This document shows positions 46,105 to 59,500 of a DNA stretch of 64,000 nt, one piece after another. The position numbers and the translations under genes are program-made. Origin of the DNA: Sindora glabra (lineage: Eukaryota > Streptophyta > Magnoliopsida > Fabales > Fabaceae); NCBI GenBank assembly GCA_020226215.1, contig CM035234.1:65993823-66057822 (forward strand), read 5' to 3'. Below the pieces are notes generated by a model. That model made no database searches. It saw nothing but the letters and a program-made list of their open reading frames with translations, and had not been told where the DNA came from. Positions within the stretch are counted from its first letter, which is position 1. The number at the start of each line of letters is the position of its first letter.

Positions 46105-46588
46105 TAAAGGTACAAATAGGTTAATCAGCCTATTAATAACTTATAGCTTAGCCGACTTTTAGGCCTAACTCAACCTATTTATCTATACAAGCTAAGCCAA
46201 AGTTAATAAATAGGTCTATTTAGATAAATAGATCAGGCTTTTTTCCTTTAGACTTGACTTATAGGCCTATCAAGCTAATCTATTTAATAATTAATATATT
46301 TATTTATAATACAATGCAATATATATACACACATGTACAATATATAATATTTTTATATATGCACTCACGTAGATAAGCCTAACTAAGTCATTGGCTTATT
46401 TTAGGACTTAAAAAACCCTTGAACAATTAGCATATTTAAATGCCTATTTATACAAGTAAACTTTTAAATAGATAATAGGTTAAGTTATATTTTTTAATAA
46501 GTTAGGATGAGCCCAAATTTTGGCTTTATATAAGCTAATAAGGCAGACTCAGGCTAATACCTTAGGACCTAACCTATTTGCATACTTA
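46105..46588. mobile_element. hAT-type MITE, 484 bp, with 8-bp target duplication
   Basis: The left terminal repeat TAAAGGTACAAATAGGTTA matches the reverse complement of the right end, TAAGTATGCAAATAGGTTA, at 15 of 19 positions. The flanks are AGGATTAC (46097-46104) and AGGATTAT (46589-46596), an 8-bp duplication with one change, which points to the hAT superfamily. The interior is AT-rich with many GGCCTAACTC/AGGCTTA-like motifs and no transposase. Confidence 0.75.
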
Positions 46589-47077
46589 AGGATTATAATG
46601 GACTCTTAATAATAAAGGACATGAATAGAGAAACACTTTCCCCACATTTCATTATGACCAAAGAACAAGAAGAAAAAAAAGTAATGCATCCTTAAAGAAA
46701 GACTCCCATAATCAAGTTATTAGGCGGGGAAGAGGGGATAGGACATTGAGTGTTTAAGTTAAAACTACATTAGTTATGGGCTCAAGATAACATTCTTGAT
46801 ATTTTAAATCTTACTGAGGATGAAATCATTGAGATGGCATTTTGAATATGATTACAAGTCTCTTAGTAAGATTTTATGATAGAATATTCCATTCTTTCCT
46901 AGGAAATCATGTTAGGAAAACTACCAAGCTTAACATTACTATTATTAATTAGGCTAAGGGAAATATGCTTGAATTCACATTGAAATTGATTTAAGTTAGC
47001 CATTGCTATTTGAATATGCCAGTAAAGGAAAAATGCATCATATCAAGTAAAAGAACACACATACAATATGTTTCCAT
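46589..47077. other. Intergenic DNA, nothing recognised
   Basis: Moderately AT-rich, with no ORF of note. It ends in TCCAT, the left target repeat of the solo LTR that follows. Confidence 0.45.
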
Positions 47078-50000
47078 TGTTGGTGTGTGTGTGTGTGCTA
47101 GGAATCAATCATAAGATAATTGTAATAATACACAATGTATTAAGTTTTATTTTTGACAATGCAATTATTATATTTTATTTTATTTCTGTGTAATTTATAA
47201 CTTCATATAATAATTATCCCTTGAATAGTTTTACTATTCCTAAAATATTCATAGTTGAGTATTATTACAAAAAGGATAACAATAATACATTGAAACTATC
47301 ATATATGATGACTTATGATTGTGAATCATGGATATGTGATATCAAGTCAATATATGGGTATATTGTTAGTGAATAAATATACTGGACTGACCTGTTGTGA
47401 GAATATTATAAGGATTATCGTGTGTTATTAGCTATTCTTATGTGACCACATTGCACAAAATCTTTTAACCTGAAGTCACCACCATTTCCTACATGAGGAG
47501 TCATATACTTTGATGCCGTCCTATTTCATCTTTAATCAGGATGTCATATAGAGTGTTAATTGGGTGTGTCATAAATTATGTAGAGACAAGTTAATGATGT
47601 AGATAGGATTTTGTTCCTCCTATATAGAAAGAGTGATATTCTTAGACCCCTTAATTGAGTGAAATTAAGAAATGCATGGCCATGCTTAAATAGATCAATA
47701 TGTGATATTGATCATTTGTTTAAATTAGTCTACTTGGTATAAAAAAATGTGAATTGAATATTGATGAGAATGACACATTATATGCCTTTAATTTGATTTG
47801 GATATTATTATAAAAAGGATTATATTACAAAGTATTGTTCACATATTAGGTAGATGTTAAATCACAGTGATGTGCACGCCATTGCTGAGAAATAATGCAG
47901 ATAATGGCACAAGCAAGTTATACTCCTAGAGATTCTTTGATTTTATCTTTCCTAAATGATTTCCTAACAATATATATAATTTTTAAATTATTTATGTAGT
48001 GAAACATAAAGAATTAATGCAAACAGAATGCAGTGTAATTAACAGAATGTAATATATATATGTTGAATGGTGTATGCTGTATGTTGTTTATGTAATTATG
48101 CAATAACAAAATGCAGAATTGGAAGGGTTGGTTGCACAAATTTAATGTGATAATAATGAAATAAACAAGCACCAAATAGAGCCAAAGCAAAGATAAAATA
48201 AAAAGAATTCAATAAATGAAATATAATCGATTCAAGGATATGATAACTCTTATTGTGGATTAATCCTAAATCATAAAATATTTGATTGCTCTAATTAATT
48301 TTTCAACCTTGGATTACCTAGAACCCTTGCAATAATCCACAAATCCTATGCTAGACAACCACTTAGAGTTTGGTCAATTAAGATTAGAAGATGAATTAAG
48401 CAACCATTATAATCCTGAAACTAGATCAAAATTGACTTATAAATAGAATTCAGTTAATTTAGGAAATTAAATCAAACACCACTAAAGTAATCTCCTAACC
48501 CTTTGCCCTAATATGCAAAACTATGATTAACTAACTATAATTTCACATTCAAACAAAAAAAGAATAGAAATCACAAGATTAAGTACCAATTATACCAAAT
48601 CAACACTTAATGCAAGCAATCTCAATAATTCAGCATAAACAATTGGAGAAAGAGGAAAATCAATAAGAGGAAATCAACATTACTAATCAAGATCTCATAA
48701 TCCTTGAAGAAGAGCTTCATAATCCTTAAATCAACCAAGATTTTTTAGCCTTCCATGGCTTGAAAATAAGAAAAGAAAGAAAAACTCTGCTGATGAGTTT
48801 GTGTTAAGTTTGAATGTATGTTGTCTCCTCAGCCCTCTTGTCTATTTATATAAACTAATTTGTCTAAAACCTAATTGGACTAGGATTAGATAATTCTTAG
48901 GACTGTAATTTTTAGAAGAAGGCCTTCCTAACTTCTAGAAGTCTTGACAGATTTGTTTTACAAGTTAATTACCTCCATTAGATACATCAGTGATTCCCGC
49001 AGACTTGTCTTCCAAGCAAAATAAGTCCATGAAGATAAAAGTTGTAGTTTTGTGTCTTCTGAGAAATTGGGCACTAGAATTAGGTTAATCAAACCACTAT
49101 AGCTCCAAATATGGCCTAAATACAGAAATGGGTTCAGTAAGGACAAAAATACGACTTTAGATTATTGGCCAAGTAAAGGCTTGAAGAAGTCTGAATTGGG
49201 CTTTGACCAAAATATAAAAGTTATAGATTTATCTTTTAGCTTTCCATCAATATAAATTTTTCCTCAATCCAACATCCAAAGCCCAAGATATGACTAAAAA
49301 ATAGAAATAGTATTAAAATTCAACATTTATCGAATAAATTCAAAAACTTGTAAAATCAATCTAAAATTATAAAACAAGGTCTATTCTGTAAAATTAAGCA
49401 AATAAAATACCTAAGAGACATAAAATAGTAAATATTTTTCTCATCACACATACATTCTTACTATTTGGTCGTAGTGATGTATTGTTAAATACCGCTCATT
49501 ATTTATGATCCATTAATGAGTCATTACCAATGTAGTAAAAATTTACAAGATCACACAAAATGAGTAAAAATAAGATAGTAATTAATTATTTTTTAGTTAG
49601 ACTAAAAACCTATTACTTAGGCTTGTTATTTAGTATGTATATATATTATCAAAGTAATAATATATATTATTCACGTAATATGTATTATATTATATTATAT
49701 TATGTGATATTATCTTATATTAAAGTAATATGAGATAATTATGCCATTTAATATTAAATAATTATATTATAGGATCATGTTCTTATTTATTTGATAACTA
49801 ATGGATAAGCCCTATCTCTCCTCAAACTCTTAACATGATAGGGATAAAGTATTAGTAGTTGAGTGGAATTAAAATTGGAGGTTATTTCCTAATAGGATTA
49901 GGAAAGTGGTGTGCCTTTAGCTTTATAAAGAGGCATGAAGGTGTCATTGTTTCATGCAAAAATAAAATAAAATTGCCATAGAAAAACCTCACAAAACCTT

Positions 50001-50255
50001 AAAACTACACTAAATCTTAGTTTCTTGTGAAAGAGACATTTCTTAGCAGATTTATGGAGGTTGAGAAATCATCATTCACTTTGTGTAGATATGTAAAGGC
50101 ACCATCACTTGATTATACTTATGATTCAGATTCGCACTTCAAAAGGTAATCCTTGATTCTTGATCTATATCTTTGTGCATTAATTTTGGGAAGGTTTCAT
50201 ATAATAATTTTTTAAAAAAAAATCCATTATGCTTAAGTATATATGAAACCTAACA
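47078..50255 (+). mobile_element. Solo LTR of the copia N/M family, itself interrupted
   Basis: It begins TGTTGGTGTGTGTG and ends CCTAACA, flanked by TCCAT (47073-47077) and TCCAC (50256-50260). It aligns with the N LTR along its length (for example ATATGTGATATCAAGTCAAT, TGATGTAAATAGGATTTT-like) apart from a 1.58-kb insert. Without the insert it is about 1594 bp, against 1625 bp for N. No pol sequence adjoins it, so it is a solo LTR made by LTR-LTR recombination. A TATA-like TTTATAAAGAGG lies near 49922. Confidence 0.85.
47868..49446 (+). mobile_element. Solo LTR (family S) nested in the copia solo LTR
   Basis: 1579 bp beginning TGATGTGCACGCC and ending TTCTCATCA (TG...CA), flanked by CACAG (47863-47867) and CACAT (49447-49451). 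Comparison with the uninterrupted N LTR (about 7870-7890) gives the empty site AATCACAGACATTC. It is homologous to the insert in element B at 27536-29141. The 62-codon frame 48958-49146 inside it is not a gene. Confidence 0.87.
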
Positions 50256-50260
50256 TCCAC

Positions 50261-50862
50261 TGTTAATAAATATGAGTTGTATAATAAGGTATGCCTCAGT
50301 AAGCAAATAGATAAAGAATTATAAAATATAAACAATAAGGCTTTCATTGGAGAAGCAAGTGGCGTAATTAGTGCCGGATTAAAGATGAAGAACTTGATAG
50401 ACTTAATTTATTTTGAACTTTTTAATTTAATAATTTAATTAAAATGTAAAAGGGTTTGGCCTAATCTAAAATGACTATCTAGTTGGGACCAAATAGCATT
50501 TTAATAAATAAATGTGGTAACGAGCAGTTTTTGATCATAAGTCAACTCACTTTTGGTTATATGTTATAAACAAAGGTCGAAACTTCTAAACCCTAAACTA
50601 GTCTAATCACATTTCATTTGTATTAAATGAAGATTCTCCCTAAAATACCTTTTGATAGCTAAGGTTCATAGAAAAAGTTACTCCTATTGATCATTTAAAG
50701 AGTTCTAGTTACATGTTCATATTCGGCATTAATTATGACTCATTTCATATTCATCATCATTATGGATGCAACTAGCATTTCAAGTATAATGGAGAAATTA
50801 TATATCTATGTATAATATTATACTAATATACATAATTCAATAATGATTTTTTATTAAAATCA
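50261..50862 (+). repeat. Probable 5' LTR of copia element C
   Basis: The 3' end is well supported: ...AAAATCA followed by a good tRNA-Met primer site. The start at TGTTAATAAATATG, directly after the target repeat of the solo LTR, is inferred from the TG and a plausible length (602 bp). There is no second LTR in the window to confirm it. Confidence 0.5.
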
Positions 50863-50866
50863 ATAA

Positions 50867-50879
50867 TTGGTATTAGAGC
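50867..50879 (+). other. Primer-binding site of copia element C
   Basis: TTGGTATTAGAGC differs from TTGGTATCAGAGC at one position and lies 4 bp after the LTR end. Confidence 0.75.
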
Positions 50880-52131
50880 CTTTAGATCATATAAATTTGA
50901 TTTATTATTATGTGAATTTATAAATATTTTTATTTTGAATAATTTTAAAATTTTATGATGAATATCTTTTTTGGATCAAAATGTTATGAATATCAAAATT
51001 ATTTCATAGCCTTCAAATTAATTATTTCATTTTTTATATATGTTATTTTTAAATTTGTTATATATGATATTCACATATTATGTAAGGAATTTGTGTATGA
51101 TTCATCTGTATATGATTCATATAAGTATTTTTTAGATGAATTTTATGTGTTCTAGTTTACATATAGGTCTATTTATAAAAAAAAAAAATTGTTTTGGTTT
51201 GCATAAAAAATAGTTTGTGTGTGTATATTGTCCTATTTTAAGCATGGTCATGGATAAAACTCATTTAATATGCTATGCTTACAATATGCATGTATGCATT
51301 TCCAATATGCTGTGTTTACAACATCTTTTTAGTTTTTACATGAAATATGTATTCGTCTTATTTTAACTGCAATGTTTTACAATTTTTTTGGAATATACTA
51401 TGTTTTATGAATCTTCGGTCTAGTATGCTTGGTTTTATGAAATCTAATAGTACATTATTTTCTTTTGCAATATGAATCTTTTGCTTTAAAAAGTACTAGA
51501 AATGTTTTAATCCAATTCGCTTCATATTGTGGAACATCTTTTCTAAAAAATTGCATTACTATGATTCCTTAATTTGGTTAAAAGCACAATATCATCATCA
51601 AAATATTGAAAAGGATATATACATATTCCCTGTAAATTTGGTTTTTAATGTTTCTACAAAAACATGGAAAAGGGCCATCAATATGTTTACTATCAGTTTC
51701 ACTATCAATATGTTCACCATGAAAAATGAATGCCTGGTTTACTATTAATTTTTTTCCTAGAAAATGACCATAAATGGTTTTAATTTTTCCATTTATTTTA
51801 CAATGATTTTTAGTCAATAATAATTTTAATTTATAAAAATGCATTAAAGTGGGCTAAAATCAAGTGTTAGGTTTTTAAAACCATTAAACCTATATTTTTT
51901 AATTTTTTTATTTTCAAATGTACTTATGGTGTTTTTTTGGATTTTTTTTGCATTAAAATGAATTAAAAAGTGATTTTGTGTGAAGATCATATTGAAAAAT
52001 GTGTTAAAAGGGCTAAAATGGAATTAAGTCACGCATGTTTGCAATTAAGTCAGGTAACCTAAGTTGCAAACCTAGTTGGAGGAAAAAGATGAATGCATAA
52101 TGTGCTCTTAGCGAAAACCACATATGCTAGT
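50880..52131 (+). mobile_element. Leader of copia element C, left part
   Basis: AT-rich, non-coding leader up to the CTAGT target (52127-52131). It continues after element A2 at 62494. Short frames (for example 50955-51155, 51527-51748) have no motif and are not repeated intact in copy 1. Confidence 0.65.
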
Positions 52132-53604
52132 TGTTAACTTTAGCCCCATAAAGGAGGTTTTGATGATAACAAAATATTTTGATCTTCTCAGATTTGACAA
52201 TTAATTAATTGGAATCCAAATGCAAAAAATAAAGATTGAAAGAGACTAATAATTGAAGAACATCATTGGCTTAGTTAGGATTTTAGTTAGGATCATAGGA
52301 TGAAATTGTATAAGAAGAATTCATCTATAAAGAAGTTTAGGTTTTTCAAAAAAATAAGTTAAATCTTATGTCAAAAGGCTTTTAAAATATGGTTAGAATG
52401 TTTTCAAGAAAGAAAACCATGTTTCAAAATGATTTTCTTTAAAAATCTTGAAAAATAGGAGTAAATTGACTAACCAATCAATTCAAAACATCTAGAAAGT
52501 ATATTAGACATCTTGGATCAATTAACCAATCGATTTCGAAGGTATAGAGAGCAATCAGGGCAAAATGAATCAATTAACCAATCAATTCGGTGTTTCAAAT
52601 TTTCAAAAATCAAGTTTCTTGAATCGATTAATGAACCCACTCATTATCCTGTGACTTCTACTCAAAACAAAATTTTTCAAAAGGTAAAATCATTTGACCA
52701 ATTAATTCCATACATCTAAAGCTAAACCGAGGTCTAGTGAATTAGTTGAGTAATCGATCATTATGTGTTGAATTCAAGTTGTATAGCTAGGTGAATTGAT
52801 TAACCAATTGATTCACCATAACTTTTTAAAAAATTTAAAGGTAGCTTGAATCTTTTAACCAATCGATTCACAGGGTGCCAACTATCCTATAATAGTTTTA
52901 TTTTCTTTGTAATGGATTTTTTAACTTTCTAACCTCTATATAAAGGCTTCATTTCAATTTAAAAAAAATAAGAAAATGCTATGACTATTACATGAACTCA
53001 AGAAACTTTATTTTCTCTTATCTAAAACCTGAAAATCCCTTAATCCTAACTGATTCAATTCCTCTCTTTAGCTTTTTCATTATGTAATCCAACTTTCAAA
53101 GTTTGTGAACTAGTTTCTTAATTCCAAATCACTCATTTGTTATATGTCAGGGTAAGGTATCCTAAGAACATCAAAAGTGTTGGATCTCTTGATAGATAAA
53201 GGCTTTGAAAGAGGATTCTCAAATGGATTATACAAAAAAGAAGAGACTTATACTAAGGCTTCTTCAAGTGCTCTCAAACTTGAAGAGATAGTAGATTAGA
53301 GTTTAAAATCCAATTCAAAGAGGCTTAGTAGTGTAAATACACCTTGGAGTGTTGGATCTTCAATGCTAAAATCACTATAAATAGTAGTGTTTGAATCTCC
53401 TCGTCTCTATCTATCTATTTACTTATATTGTGCTTTGTTTTTCTAATCACTTATTTGCTACTGTGTTGGGCTTGCATTAAGTTGGTTATTACTTTCATTC
53501 TTGAATCATTTATTAGCTATTTATCAAAATTAAGTACATTGCCTTGATTTTGCCAAAATTTTTATACCTAATTCACCTTCTTTTGGGTAAAATACTAAAT
53601 AACA
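52132..53604 (+). repeat. 5' LTR of A2
   Basis: 1473 bp, TGTTAACTTTAG to AAATAACA. TATATAAA at 52937-52944 is the probable TATA box. It is followed by a degenerate primer site at 53606-53618. Confidence 0.92.
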
Positions 53605-53671
53605 TTTGATATCTAAGCTTGGATTTTGGAATAAGATCTTACAATATCGAGAGGATCCAATAGATGTAAAT

Positions 53672-54720
53672 AGTGTCAGCATTTTATCTAAATGTCCTCC
53701 ATTAAACAAAGCTCCTATTTTCAATGGACAACACTATACTTATTGGAAATAAAAAATGAAAGATTTTGTAAAAGCGACTGAGATTGATATGTGGAATTTA
53801 ATTGAAAATAGTTATAATCCACCAGCTAAAAGGGAAAATAACGTAGATGTTTTGAAACTAAGATTTGAATGGAGTGAAGATAAGAAAAGACAATATCAAC
53901 TTCATTATAAAGTTAAGTGGATTTTATCAAATGCTTTATGACCTAATGAATATGAGAGAGTATCAAATTATTTAACTAAAAAAAAAATATGGGATATGCT
54001 TGAAGTAGCTCATGTAGGAACCATATAATTCAAAGAAAGCAAGATGTATACATTAATTTATTAATATGAATTGTTTAGAATGAATAATAGGGAATTTATT
54101 AAAGATATGATGCAAAGATTTACTGCTTTTGTTAACTAATTGAGTTTTTTTTATAAGCATCTTACAAATGGGGAACTTGTTCATAAAGTGCCTAAGTCAC
54201 TAACAATTGAGTGACAATAAAAAAATAACTATTTTTAAAGAGGCAATGAAGATAAAAAAGCTAACTCTACAAGATTTATTTAAAATTTTGGAGGAATATG
54301 AACTATAACTTAATAGATATGCTAATGATAATGAAAGAAAGAAAAAGTATCTACTTTTAAAGCTAAAACAATTACAGATAAGGATGAAAATGGTGAAGAT
54401 TTCCAAAAAGAATTACTTGACACTTCATTGGGAGATGACTTAGCCCTCCTTACCAAGAAATATGAAAAGGCACTTAAAAAAATTAGTGATAGAAGAAGAG
54501 TGCCTCAAGCAAATAAACATACAAGTAAAGAAGAAGTCAACAAGCAAGCTACTACAACTTGCTATGAGTACAAAAAGCAAGGGCATATCAAGTTTGATTA
54601 TCCCATATACTTAAAGAAACAATTGGAACTTGAAAAGAAAAAGAATATAAATGCTTATAAGAAAGCACATTAAGCTACTTGGAGTGATGATGATGACAAT
54701 AATTCATGTAATGGAAATGA
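53672..54720 (+). pseudogene. Dead gag of A2
   Basis: Same order as in A1: capsid-type region with the open part 53756-53941 (MKDFVKATEIDMWNLIEN), further fragments with stops, and an open stretch 54428-54673 holding the zinc knuckle. Here that reads CYEYKKQGHIKFDY: the second and last Cys are Tyr, so it could not bind zinc, while A1 keeps all four ligands (CYECKKQGHIKFDC). The C-terminal coiled-coil frames run to about 55100. Confidence 0.8.
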
Positions 54721-55179
54721 CAAAGATAAAAAAGCATTTTTGTGTTTGATGGCTTTAGAAGAACAAGATGGAGATGAGCTATCCATCTTTAGCTTAGATA
54801 ATGAATATAATAATGTCATTTTTTATTTAAACTTAGATTTACTTAAGGTCAACATAAATATTAAACTCTTAAAGAAGTTAATCTCTTCTTTGGAAAACAA
54901 TATTGAGTAAATTGAAAAAGAAAATGAAGAATTGATTCAAGAAGTAGAGAGCCTTAAGAAAATCATATAAAAATGCATCTCTTGTGAAAATCTTAAGTAA
55001 AAACTTAATGATTTAACTAAAACTCTTAAGAAGTTCACAAAAGACAAAAATTCACTAGATACCTTTTTTAGTAAAAAGACTAGTTTAAATAAAGAAGGTC
55101 TTGGTTACACACCAAACAAAAAGAATCATTTTTACAAAAATTTCTTTGTAAAGAAACCATGAAAAGATAGCTAAAAAAT

Positions 55180-56930
55180 AACATGTTTTTATTATGGAGA
55201 GAAAAGACATAGAATTTACTCTTGGGCATATAAAAGTTAAACCTATGTTGGAACAAAGAAAATTTAGGTTCTTAAAGGGACATATGTACTAGCTGACAAA
55301 AAGGGACCCAAAGTTATTTCGGTATCAAAAGTAAAAAATTAATGTTCTTTTTATAGGTATGTTTGAGAATTCAAAGTGAGATGTGGTACTTGGATAGTGG
55401 TTATTCAAGACATACGATAAGGGATAAATTCGAGTTCATTTCATTAGCACTCAAAGAAAAAGGAAATGTCACCTTTGGCAACAATTTAAGGGGAAGATTC
55501 ATGAGAAAAGGTAGAGTGGGTAACAATTCAAAATCTTGTATTGATGATGTCTTATATGTCAAAGGACTCAAGCATAATTTGCTTAACATTATTCAATTCT
55601 ATGACAAAGGGAACAAAGTTACATTTGATTCCTTTTGTTGCATTGTTAAAAATCAAGATGATAAGCAAATTAGGTTGATTGGTAAGAGATATGAAAATAT
55701 GTATATCAAAGACATTGATAATGAGCCTAATATAGATTCTAAATACTTAGTATAGATGATGATTCTTGGATTTGGCATAAAAAACTTGTTCATACAAGCA
55801 TGGATCTTATAGGAAAACTTTCCAAAAATCATTTAGTTGATAGTTTAACAAGATTGAAATTTGTCAAAAATAAAATTTATAATGCATTTCAAAAAGGAAA
55901 ATAAATAAAGGCTTCTTTTAAATTCAAAAATATTGTTTCCACTTCTAAACCACTTCAATTATTACATATGGATTTAGTTGGTCCATTAAGAATTAGAAAT
56001 CGGGGAGGAAATCTTTATATACTTGTAATTGTTAATGACTACTCAAGATTACATAGACATTATTTCTTTCTTCCAAAGATAAGGCTTTTAAAGCTTTCAA
56101 AAGACTTACAAAAACCATATAAAATGAAAAAGGAATGTCTATAGCACACATTAGAATCTATCATGGTGGGGAATTTGAAAATCATCACTTTATTTGTTTT
56201 TATGATGACAATGGAATTAAGCATAACTTCTTTTCTTCTAGAACACCTTAACAAAATGGAGTTGTTAAAAGGAAGAATCGATCTCTAGAAGAGATAGCAA
56301 GAACTATGCTTAATGATAGTAAGCACTGCTTACTATGTCATGAATAGAACCCTTATTAGACCAATTTTAAAGAAAACCCTTTATGACCTTTATAAAGGAA
56401 GAAAGCCAAATATTTCACATTTTTATGTTTTTGGCTGCAAATGTTTTATAATGGAAAAAACAATCTTGGAAAGTTTGATGCCAAATTTTATAAAGCCATA
56501 TTTATTGGATATTCTTCTAATAACAAGGTTTATAAGGTTTATAACAAAAGAACTTTGCTAGTAGAAGAATCCATACATGTTATATTTGATGAGTCTTCTT
56601 TTAGCATGAAAAGGGTACTACTTACTATGTGATAAATAGAGCCCTCATTAGACTAATCTTAAAGAAAACCCTTTATGACCTTTACAAAGGAAGAAAGCCA
56701 AATATTTCACATTTTCATGTTTTTGTTTGCAAATGTTTTATAATGGAAAAGACAATCTTGGAAAGTTTGATGCCATATTTTATGAAGCCATCTTTATTGG
56801 ATATTATTTTAATAATAAAGCTTACAAGGTTTATAACAAAAGAACTTTGCTAATAGAAGAATCCATACATGTTGTATTTGATTAATCTTCTCTTACCATG
56901 AAAAAAGTATCAAATGAGGATGAGGAGCAA
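55180..56930 (+). pseudogene. Dead protease-integrase part of A2 pol
   Basis: The protease site DSG is kept (WYLDSGYSRHTIRDKFEF) in the open stretch 55363-55755, which continues through GNNSKSCIDDVLYVKGLKHNLL. Integrase has LLHMDLVGP (about 55970) but RIYHGGEFEN in place of RSDHGGEFEN, the same loss of an acidic residue as in A1. The YDLYKGRKPNISHF segment is duplicated in tandem (about 56326-56909, period 292). Stops and frameshifts are numerous, for example after SKYLV and before NKMELL. Confidence 0.85.
56326..56909 (+). repeat. Tandem duplication of an integrase segment (2 x ~292 bp) in A2
   Basis: ATGAATAGAACCC near 56341 and ATAAATAGAGCCC near 56633 mark the same point in the two units. 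It is shared with A1, where one unit is 1 bp shorter. Confidence 0.88.
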
Positions 56931-57269
56931 GCTGACTCAGGGGTTATTCAAAAGAATTTAAATAAAGAGATGAAAGCTAAAGAAAAGGATGAAGAAAACA
57001 AAGAAGTAGCTCTATCCACAGGCAATGCAGAATAAGAACCAAGTCATGGACATAAAAAATAATAGAAAATAATGAGAAGTCATCCTATTTTTCAAGTCAT
57101 TAGTAATATGACTTAAAGGGTAATTAAAATTTTTCTTAAAAGTATCTGTGATCATTTAGCATTTTTATCTTAAAATAAACCTAAAAGCATTAATGAAGTA
57201 ATAATAGAAAACATTGGGTCTTGGCAATACGAGGAGAATAAAATTAATTTGAAAGAAATGAAGTTTAGG

Positions 57270-58130
57270 AACTTATACCAAGACTAAATGATTGTCTAAT
57301 TATTGGCACAAAATAGGTTTTTAGAAACAAGCTAGATAAAAATGGTATCATAATCAGAAACAAAGCCATATTGATTACTAAAAAATATAACCTAGAGGAA
57401 GGCATTGATTATGATGAAACATATACACCAATAGCTAGATTGGAAGTAATTAGAATGTTATTAGCATATGCTTGCATGAAAGGATCCACACTTTATCAAA
57501 TTGATGTTAAAAGTGTTTTTTTAAATGATATAATCATAGAGGAAGTGTATGTTGAACAATCTCCAGGTTTTAAAAGTCATTTCTTTCTAAATCATAAATT
57601 TAAATTAAAAAAATTTTGGTATGGTCTAAAACAAGCTCCTAAAGCTTGGTATGAAAGGTTAAGCAAATTCTTCATGAAAAATGGTTTTTCAAGAGGAAAA
57701 ATTAATGCTACTTTATTTATAAAACGCAAATTTGATGATATTATTCTTGTACAAATATATGTTGATGATATCATATTTAAAGCTACCATTAAGTCTATGT
57801 GCCAAGAATGTGCTAAGTTAATGCAGAGTGAGTTTGAAATGTCCATGATATGAGATCTTAACCTTTTTCTTGCCCTACAAATCAAGCAATCAAGTGATGA
57901 AATCTTCATAAGTCAAACTAAGTATATAACGGACCTAATTAAGAAATACAAAATGAGTGAAGCCAAACCATTTCCTACTTCCATGAGTATAGCAATCAAG
58001 TTAGATCTAGACAAATAATATTTAGTGTGTGTGTATGTATGCAATATTTCAAGCTAACCCAAAAAAATATCATTTAACTACTATTATAAGGATTTTTAGA
58101 TATCTTATAGACACACCTCACTTTGGTTTA
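57270..58130 (+). pseudogene. Reverse transcriptase of A2, 160-codon open core
   Basis: The longest intact pol piece of element A is 57371-57853. It has EGIDYDETYTPIARLEVIRML, the first catalytic Asp in QIDVKSVFLN, GLKQAPKAWYERL, and the active-site box YVDD at about 57760. Beyond a stop at 57851-57853 the frame goes on as LNLFLALQIKQSSDEIFIS. This is the part deleted in copy 1 (about 56973-57766). The upstream linker (56930-57270) is poorly conserved and contains stops. Confidence 0.88.
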
Positions 58131-58600
58131 TAGTATCATAAAGCAAAATTAAACTTCCTAATAGGTTATTCAGATGCCAATTTTATTGGTAATAGATTAG
58201 ATAAAAAGAGTACTAGTGAAGTATGTCAATTTCTTATACTTTCACTAGTCTCTTGGTATAACAAGAAACAAGATAATATTTACTACTGAAGTAGAATATA
58301 TAGTAGTAGGTAGTTGTTATGTTCAACTTTTATGGATAAAGCAACAACTATTTGATTATGGACTGAATTTTAAAAATATTCCTATAAAATATGATAATAT
58401 AAGTGCCATCAATCTAACCAAGAATCCTATCATGCACTCAAGGTTTAGGCACATTGAAATAAGGCATCATTTTATTTGTGATCATATCAAAAAAGGAGAC
58501 ATTTCATTATAGTTTGTCCAAACTGATTTTCAAATAGCAAACATCTTCATTGAGCCATTTAGTGAAAATCACTTTAATTTTATAAGAAAAGAGTTAGGCA
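58131..58600 (+). pseudogene. RNase H of A2, broken
   Basis: Fragments in different frames: YSDANFIGNRLDKKSTS-like near 58160, TEVEYI near 58285, then YDNISAINLTKNPIMHS and RFRHIEIRHHF near 58400-58470 and ANIF near 58540. Stops and frameshifts between them. Confidence 0.75.
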
Positions 58601-59500
58601 TGTTGAATTTTCTTGAAAGCACTAATTTCATGTTTTTCTTATCAATGTACTAACTTAAGCATTGAAGATAACTCAAAGGTTTATTTTACAGGTGCCACCT
58701 TTCGTCTTTAGTAATCACAGCTCAAAATTAAGCTTTAATCTTCCATAGAGCCAAAAAGTTATATTATAGATCATTTAAGAGTTGAAATGATGAGATAGGA
58801 GTTTTCATGATTCAAGAATTGAGTGGTTAATCGATTCCAAGGTAATGAATCAAGTGACTAATTAATTCGAGGATTTCATGTTTAAAGGAAATGAATCAAG
58901 TGGTCAATTGATTCCAAGAAAGCAGTGTTAGTATCTAGAAGTCTGAAATCACTAATTGATTGACAGCATCTGGAAGGAATTTTGGAATTTGAGAATTTTT
59001 TACCATAAATTGAGTGGTTAATCGATTTACAAATGAACATATTCATCCATGAATTGATTCCACAAAGCCTCTATATAAGTCCTATCACATAATAATTATG
59101 TCATTCGCTCCCCTATTTCTCTTACTAGCCGCTTGCATAGTTTTAACCTTTTGCCTTACCACTCAAAACCTTTGATATTCTCTAAAATGTCCAAATACAT
59201 CATTTAAAACCTTCCTCCATTACTCCTAACATCATCTAACCCGTCAAATCTCTAGCATTATCAAAACCCTAATCCAACTAATATCACAACAAACCCTCTA
59301 CAAACCTATTCCAAAACTCTAATTCTCCTATAAAAACATAGTGATAATAAATCACATAGGAAAGAAAAGCATAGCAACAAAGCATCCTTGCACTAAATCA
59401 AGTAAAAGGAAGGGAAGAATTAGGAGTTCATCATCTTAACCCCTTCCATCTACTAATATAATTCCAGAAAAAGGTACTACCTTAAGACAACTACTTTTAA
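58601..59500 (+). other. Spacer between pol and envelope-like region of A2
   Basis: Non-coding. At 58824, 58857, 58894, 58948 and 59014 there are motifs of the form AGTGGTTAATCGATTCC that echo the inverted repeats of the LTR. The T/C-rich stretch at 59085-59290 could hold a splice acceptor for an envelope-like transcript; this is inference only. Confidence 0.5.
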
